Shown piece after piece: positions 29,274-34,450 of a DNA stretch of 34,450 bases. The stretch's first letter is position 1; the number at the start of each line of letters is the position of its first letter. The stretch is from Candidatus Nanopelagicales bacterium (GTDB taxonomy: Bacteria > Actinomycetota > Actinomycetes > S36-B12), in NCBI GenBank assembly GCA_030728405.1, contig JANQZS010000037.1, positions 1 through 34,450 on the forward strand, in the 5' to 3' direction. The translations under genes and the position numbers were made by a program. Under the pieces are notes generated by a model. It was not told the origin of the DNA, did no database searches, and worked only from the letters and a program-made list of their open reading frames with translations.

Positions 29274-30161
29274 ATGAGCCTCGATCCGGATAACGCCAAC
29301 GAAGATGGTCCTTTCTCTGCTCGACTGCTCGTCGAGATGGATGCTTTGACCTCCAGCGAACGCAGAGTTGCGCGGGCTATTCTGGCTGATTACCCCATGG
29401 CCGCTATAGACTCCGTGGCCTCTCTCGCCCAGAAGGCTGGCGTGAGTCCTCCGAGTGTGGTCCGCTTCGCCTCGAAGTTTGGCTTCTCTGGGTGGCCGGA
29501 GTTTCAAGCGGTGTTGCGTGACGAGGTCTCTAAACGGCTGGCATCCCCACTGTCGTTGTACGGCCAAATGAACAAGGTGTCCCGAGACCTCAATGAAGGC
29601 CACGCTGGTGAAGTCTTTATCGATTCACTTGCTTCGACCTTCGACCGCTTGAAGGACTCTGTGATCAATGATGCGGTGGGTATGCTGATTGATCCCAAGG
29701 CACACATCTACGTTGTTGGCGGCCGATTCTCCTCGGCCCTCGGCGTTTACTTCGCCACCCACTTACAGATGCTTCGTGCTGGAATTACGTCCGTGTCAGA
29801 ATTACCCATTCAGCGCACAAATGCGCTGCTGGAGATGAAGCGCCATGACGTTCTCGTCGCACTTGATTTTCGCCGCTATCAACGCGACACCATCGACCTG
29901 GGTCGTGCTGCCGCCGAGAACGGTGTCCGAGTAATTTTGATCACAGACACGTGGTTGTCCCCGCTTGTTAGCGATTCGCGACTTGTCATGAGTATCGACA
30001 CCACTTCCCCCTCTCCTTTCGACTCCTTTGTCTCCGCACTCGGCGTTTTAGAGCTACTTATTAGCCGGCTTGCTGAATCGATCGGTGAGGAATCCCTCGA
30101 ACGGATGCGCGCGCATGATGCTCTTAATCAATCTCTCATGATGGAGGAGCATCAGTCGTGA
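29274..30161 (+). CDS. RpiR/MurR-family regulator (HTH_6 plus SIS domain)
   Basis: LTSSERRVARAILADYPMAAIDSVASLAQKAGVSPPSVVRFASKFGFSGWPEFQAVLRDEV; SIS-like IYVVGGRFSSALGVYFATHL, DVLVALDFRRYQRDTIDLGRAAAENGVRVILITD. Confidence 0.93.
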   Translation: MSLDPDNANEDGPFSARLLVEMDALTSSERRVARAILADYPMAAIDSVASLAQKAGVSPPSVVRFASKFGFSGWPEFQAVLRDEVSKRLASPLSLYGQMNKVSRDLNEGHAGEVFIDSLASTFDRLKDSVINDAVGMLIDPKAHIYVVGGRFSSALGVYFATHLQMLRAGITSVSELPIQRTNALLEMKRHDVLVALDFRRYQRDTIDLGRAAAENGVRVILITDTWLSPLVSDSRLVMSIDTTSPSPFDSFVSALGVLELLISRLAESIGEESLERMRAHDALNQSLMMEEHQS

Positions 30162-33076
30162 CTAACTCAATGCATATCTTGCAGATCGTGCGTACCCACT
30201 TTGTTGCGCTGCTGGGTGAGAATCCGACCATCACTGCGTTGCCAGGAGAGCGGGACAAAAATTTTGGCGTCAGCGGACGTGGGGTGAAAGCCATCTTGAA
30301 AATCTGCAGCCCCGAGGATCTGGAACATCTTCAACTACAAGATCGCGCCTTGCGTTCGTTGTCGCTGCCATCTAGCCCAAAGGTACTCCACGAGGAAATC
30401 GTTACCCTTGATTCTGGTGCCCTGGTGAGATTAGTTTCATGGCTGGATGGCAGTCTCTGGGCTGAGTCCGACTCGGATGACGTTCGGCGTTTTGGCCTCG
30501 GTCAGAGCGTGGCAGAACTGGACCGTGGTTTATCCCAACTCGAACTAGATCGTGACGAGAAAACCATTCTGCAGCAAACATTTCGGTGGAATATGATGCA
30601 GGCGACTGATCTCCTTGATGAAGTTGATCTCGTCGTTGACTTCCGCATTCGCGAGATCTGCCGTCAGGAACTGACCGTCTTCGTTACCGAACTTCTCCCG
30701 ATTTTGGAGTCTCTTCCTTTTCAAATGATCCACAATGATGCGAACGAGCGCAACATCATCGTCGGAGACGACACAATCGGCCTCATCGACTTCGGCGACA
30801 TCGTTTTCGCCCCGCGGATCGTTGGCTTAGCCACTGCTATGGCCTACGCGGCCATAGGTCTTCATGATCCGATCCCAGACGTCATCCCCGTACTGCGCGG
30901 CTACAACCAAGTCACTCCTCTAACGACCGAGGAGGTAGGCCTGATCTGGCCTCTGGTGCGCATCCGTTTGGTGATGAGCATCATAAATGCTGCCGTACAG
31001 AGTTCATCGAATCCCGACAATGAGTATCTCCTGGTCAGCCAGAACGGGGTCGTGCAACTGCTAACCACACTGGTGGCAAGCAGCGACTACTTGGCCTTAT
31101 GTCGTGCACGTGACGCGTGTGGATATGAGCCGAGTCCGCGAGCGCATGAGGTTCGACATTATTTGCGAACAGGTTCCGCAACTAAGGTTGTATCGGTCAA
31201 CAGTAATCAGGTGGGATGGATTGACTGGAGCACGACGACGACAGATCCACGTGATGCGCAGAGTATTGCGAACCTAATGGCACAGAATAACTTGGGCGTT
31301 ATGTGCAGCAGGTACGGTGAAGAACGCGACGCTCACGACAATTTCCCTTTCGATAATGCGCGGCGCCGCATCCACCTCGGGGTTGATCTATTCCAAAAAG
31401 CTGGCTGCAACGTGTACGCGCCCTTTGCGGGCGTGGTGGAACAAGTTCGCGCGATGCAAGAGGTTGGGGATTTCGGACACGGGGTTCTCCTGCGCCACAT
31501 CACGATGCAGGGCACTACATTTTGGACCCTGTTCGGCAACCTCACGGCCGCTCGGCTCACCCGACTCGATGTCGGCCAGTCAGTGAATGCTGGTGACGTT
31601 ATCGGGCAAATGGGCCAGCCGATGGAGAATGGTGGGTGGCCGCCACATGTACATGTGCAGGTCCTTACCGACCTCTGCGGAATGGGCATTGACATATTCG
31701 GTACGGCGCCACAGGATGAGATGACGCTTTGGCGGAGCATTTGCCCAAACCCGAATCTGTTCCTGGGGATCGCGAGTGGGGATACTAGTTCAGATGCGCA
31801 CGCTGGACGCCCAACGGAAATTCTCAACCGAGAGCGAACCGTGCGTTTGTCGCGCGCCCTGAGTCTGAACTTTCGTGAACCGCTGCACATCGTGCGCGGT
31901 GAGGGAGCGTATTTGTTTGATATTGACGGGCGTTCTTACCTTGATCTGGTCAACAATGTCGCTCACGTCGGTCATGGGCATCCGCAAGTGGTGGCGGCTG
32001 CTGCTCGCCAGATGTACGAACTGAACACAAATACTCGGTTTTTGCATGATGCGATCGTGGAGTATGGAAACAACCTGACCGCCACTTTGCCCGACCCTCT
32101 GTCGGTCGTATTCTTTGTCAACTCGGGGAGTGAAGCGAATGATCTCGCGATCCGGCTTGCTCGGGCCTATACGAGGGCCCGTGGCTGGATATCGCTTAAG
32201 CATGCTTACCACGGGCATACCGCGAGCGTGCTGGACATCAGCCCTTATAAGTTTCTTGGTGCGGGTGGAGCCGGTGCACCTTCAAATGTGCGTGTCGCTG
32301 AACTACCGGACGCCTTTCGCGGACGCCATACTGGATCGGCGGCGGGCCAAGCCTACGCCAAGGATTTCGCAAAGGAAATTTCTGATCTTGATGAACCACT
32401 AGCCGCGTTTATCGCAGAAGGGGTCGTCAGCACTGCTGGCCAAGTCACTTTGGCCGAGGGATTCCTTGCCGGTGCATATGAACAAACACGCTCCGCCGGT
32501 GGTGTCTGCATTGCTGATGAGGTGCAGATTGGTCTAGGGCGACTTGGCGAGCGATTCTGGGGATTCGAATTACATGATGTTGTCCCTGACATCGTGACGA
32601 TGGGTAAGCCGATGGGGAATGGTCATCCTCTAGCGGCCGTCGTCACGACTCCAGCGATCGCCGCTGCCTTCAACAATGGAATGGAGTACTTCAATACTTT
32701 TGGGGGCAATCCTGTCAGCGCAACGATCGGTCAAGCTGTGCTTGATGTGGTCTTCGACTCGCGGCTGCAATCCAATGCACAAACTCTTGGTTCGTATTTG
32801 CAGGACCAGGTGAGAGTGATGCAATCGACCCACGGGCTCATTGGGGACGTCCGAGGTCATGGGCTCTTCATCGGTATTGAGTTGATGCGTGAGGAGGAAC
32901 CAGCTGGTGACGTCGTTGCGAATGTCATTGAATACGCCAAACAACGCGGTGTAATGCTATCTAGCGATGGACCGGACAACAACGTCTTCAAGATCAAGCC
33001 ACCAATGGTGGTCCAACGCGAAGACATCGACATGTTTCTCGACGTCTTCGATCAAGCGCTTACGCACCTAAGCTAA
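30158..33076 (+). CDS. Three-domain fusion: APH-type amino-alcohol kinase / M23 (LytM) domain / class III PLP ammonia-phospholyase (ETNPPL-like)
   Basis: [17 protein letters not shown]...[12 protein letters not shown]23: [24 protein letters not shown] ... [56 protein letters not shown] ... [22 protein letters not shown] overlap with the RpiR gene. Confidence 0.92.
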   Translation: MTNSMHILQIVRTHFVALLGENPTITALPGERDKNFGVSGRGVKAILKICSPEDLEHLQLQDRALRSLSLPSSPKVLHEEIVTLDSGALVRLVSWLDGSLWAESDSDDVRRFGLGQSVAELDRGLSQLELDRDEKTILQQTFRWNMMQATDLLDEVDLVVDFRIREICRQELTVFVTELLPILESLPFQMIHNDANERNIIVGDDTIGLIDFGDIVFAPRIVGLATAMAYAAIGLHDPIPDVIPVLRGYNQVTPLTTEEVGLIWPLVRIRLVMSIINAAVQSSSNPDNEYLLVSQNGVVQLLTTLVASSDYLALCRARDACGYEPSPRAHEVRHYLRTGSATKVVSVNSNQVGWIDWSTTTTDPRDAQSIANLMAQNNLGVMCSRYGEERDAHDNFPFDNARRRIHLGVDLFQKAGCNVYAPFAGVVEQVRAMQEVGDFGHGVLLRHITMQGTTFWTLFGNLTAARLTRLDVGQSVNAGDVIGQMGQPMENGGWPPHVHVQVLTDLCGMGIDIFGTAPQDEMTLWRSICPNPNLFLGIASGDTSSDAHAGRPTEILNRERTVRLSRALSLNFREPLHIVRGEGAYLFDIDGRSYLDLVNNVAHVGHGHPQVVAAAARQMYELNTNTRFLHDAIVEYGNNLTATLPDPLSVVFFVNSGSEANDLAIRLARAYTRARGWISLKHAYHGHTASVLDISPYKFLGAGGAGAPSNVRVAELPDAFRGRHTGSAAGQAYAKDFAKEISDLDEPLAAFIAEGVVSTAGQVTLAEGFLAGAYEQTRSAGGVCIADEVQIGLGRLGERFWGFELHDVVPDIVTMGKPMGNGHPLAAVVTTPAIAAAFNNGMEYFNTFGGNPVSATIGQAVLDVVFDSRLQSNAQTLGSYLQDQVRVMQSTHGLIGDVRGHGLFIGIELMREEEPAGDVVANVIEYAKQRGVMLSSDGPDNNVFKIKPPMVVQREDIDMFLDVFDQALTHLS

Positions 33077-33221
33077 GTCCGGCTTTCCGACTCGGGGTAG
33101 GGGCATCAGTGGAATGGGCTGAATCGTCGACGTAAAAGTCGCCCCTCCCAAATGGCGGTTGGAACTGTGAACCGTACCGGCTTTGATACCGCTTCCTTTC
33201 CCCTAAAGGATGAGAGTTTCT

Positions 33222-33415
33222 ATGCCCAAGCAATATCCGAAAGAGCAACGTGATCGAGCGGTCCGGATCGGTTCGGAGTCTTTGAGGCGCTGGACTCAAC
33301 AGGCCCAGGTCGATGCCGGGACTCGTGACGGTCCGACGAGCGAAGAACTCGCCGAAATCAAGGCACTGAACTAGAAGGTACATGATCTGGAAGAAGCGAT
33401 AACACACTATGTGAA
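33222..33415 (+). pseudogene. Decayed IS3-family OrfA transposase remnant
   Basis: MPKQYPKEQRDRAVRI|GSESLRRWTQQAQVDAGTRDGPTSEELAEIKALN*KVHDLEEAI: orfA start and end joined with the middle missing, plus an in-frame TAG at 33372. Confidence 0.75.
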
Positions 33416-33495
33416 CCCGACAACGTGCGAACTAGAGAGTACACAGCGCCACAACCAGTCCCGCTTCGAGGCGGGCGCTGCCGCGCGCCATCAGT

Positions 33496-33808
33496 ATGAT
33501 CAACCCCCACACAGGGGAAGGCTACTGGCGCCCGCGCGCATGGGCGGACAAGGAATTACGTCGCGCGTTAACCGCCATCGACCCCGACACAACTCAAGGC
33601 CGACCACACCAACTACACCGAAGCCTCTATGGCCAGTGTCTTCGCGGGGGCACTTCGCCACGCACGTGCAATCACGGCGATCGCGGCCTCCGAGTGGATG
33701 TCCACAGGACTAGACCCCCGGCCCGGAATGGAATTCTGGGGCTACGGATGGGAGGAAGACCGGACCGCGATCCCGGCGGAGTTGAGCGCCGTCGGAAAGA
33801 TTGGATAG
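33496..33808 (+). pseudogene. Possible frameshifted ORF of unknown function
   Basis: MINPHTGEGYWRPRAWADKELRRALTAIDPDTTQ, then in the +1 frame ADHTNYTEASMASVFAGALRHARAITAIAASEWMSTGLDPRPGMEFWGYGWEEDRTAIPAELSAVGKIG*. Confidence 0.3.
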
Positions 33809-33853
33809 CCGTCATCTGGCACCAATCTACGTCAAACCTCACTTCTGGCTATA

Positions 33854-34330
33854 GTGCCGCTTATGGGCGTCCTCTTCATGCCAGCAACACTGCTAGTCGC
33901 TTGGATACTGGCCATTTTCGGAGTCTCGGCCACTTCCGGCTCAGACGAAGACTTCGCAGTTAACGCCATGCGCTGGATGATGTTCGTACCCGTTGGCGGC
34001 ATGTTTATTGCCAGCAGTTTCATGCATACCGTGCTCGCCAAGAAGACCGCTGCAAACATCGGTTGGAAGACGAACGGATTCCAGTACGAACTCGGATTCG
34101 TCAGTCTCGGGATCGGTATCGCCGGACTTGTTGCCGCTTCGATGGACACCGACGCTTGGATCATCGTGTCCATCATTGTGAGCGTCTTCCTCCTCGGTGC
34201 TGCTGGGTACCACATCGTGGAGATGGTGCGAGACAAGAACTTCAAGCCTGGTAACTCGATTGTGCTGCTGTCTGACTTCGGGCTTCCGATCTCGCTCTGG
34301 GCCCTGCTGTTCGCCATGGGTGCCTTCTAA
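33854..34330 (+). CDS. Small integral membrane protein of unknown function
   Basis: 158 aa with about four hydrophobic segments; NIGWKTNGFQYELGFVSLGIGIAGLVAAS; GTG start 33854 or ATG 33863. Confidence 0.7.
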   Translation: MPLMGVLFMPATLLVAWILAIFGVSATSGSDEDFAVNAMRWMMFVPVGGMFIASSFMHTVLAKKTAANIGWKTNGFQYELGFVSLGIGIAGLVAASMDTDAWIIVSIIVSVFLLGAAGYHIVEMVRDKNFKPGNSIVLLSDFGLPISLWALLFAMGAF

Positions 34331-34450
34331 GAGTCGCGTTTCGTCCCTCCAGGGTGCGCCGAGAGGGACGCTTTGGCCATCTTTGAACAAGATTGGATCG
34401 TGACTCTGCTCATCCATCAGGCTTCACAGACGCCCAATCGATACGCTCGG

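Noticed and set aside
33060-33407. 115-aa minus-strand ORF
   Set aside because: It is antisense to the IS3 orfA remnant, whose plus-strand translation has clear family character.
33941-34417. 158-aa and 161-aa minus-strand ORFs opposite the membrane protein gene
   Set aside because: The plus-strand translation has clean TM helices; the antisense ORFs look like shadows.

Overview
The window looks like high-GC actinobacterial chromosome and splits into two parts. The left part (1-18.1 kb) holds ordinary housekeeping and stress loci: an AraC-type regulator with a PAS-like N-terminus divergent from PutA; a FUSC-like membrane protein; a GAF-LuxR regulator; a furA-katG pair; a secreted six-repeat NHL-type protein; an arsenic locus (divergent arsR, then arsI/cadI-like, aquaporin, arsC) with no visible ArsB/Acr3 pump; a two-component system; and a GH15 enzyme. 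The right part (19.0-33.1 kb) is a coherent catabolic island. A roughly 10-kb minus-strand operon encodes a Cys/His/Asp papain-like unknown protein, a class V PLP enzyme, a HAAT-type ABC importer with fused LivM-LivG, an EgtC-like class II amidohydrolase, a glutamine-synthetase-like ligase and a class III aminotransferase. It is divergent from an RpiR regulator, which is followed by a 972-aa fusion of APH-type kinase, M23/LytM domain and ETNPPL-type phospholyase. I interpret the island as a candidate uptake and degradation system for an amino-alcohol or amine, combining a kinase/phospholyase branch with a gamma-glutamylation branch. It is flanked by decayed DNA (nonsense-interrupted secreted protein, Walker-A remnant, IS3 orfA remnant), consistent with horizontal acquisition. 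A separate scar near 11,475 joins the 3' ends of a Cys/Met-metabolism PLP gene and a histidine kinase gene tail to tail. No tRNA, rRNA or CRISPR was seen. All assignments come from reading motifs by eye; no database search was run.
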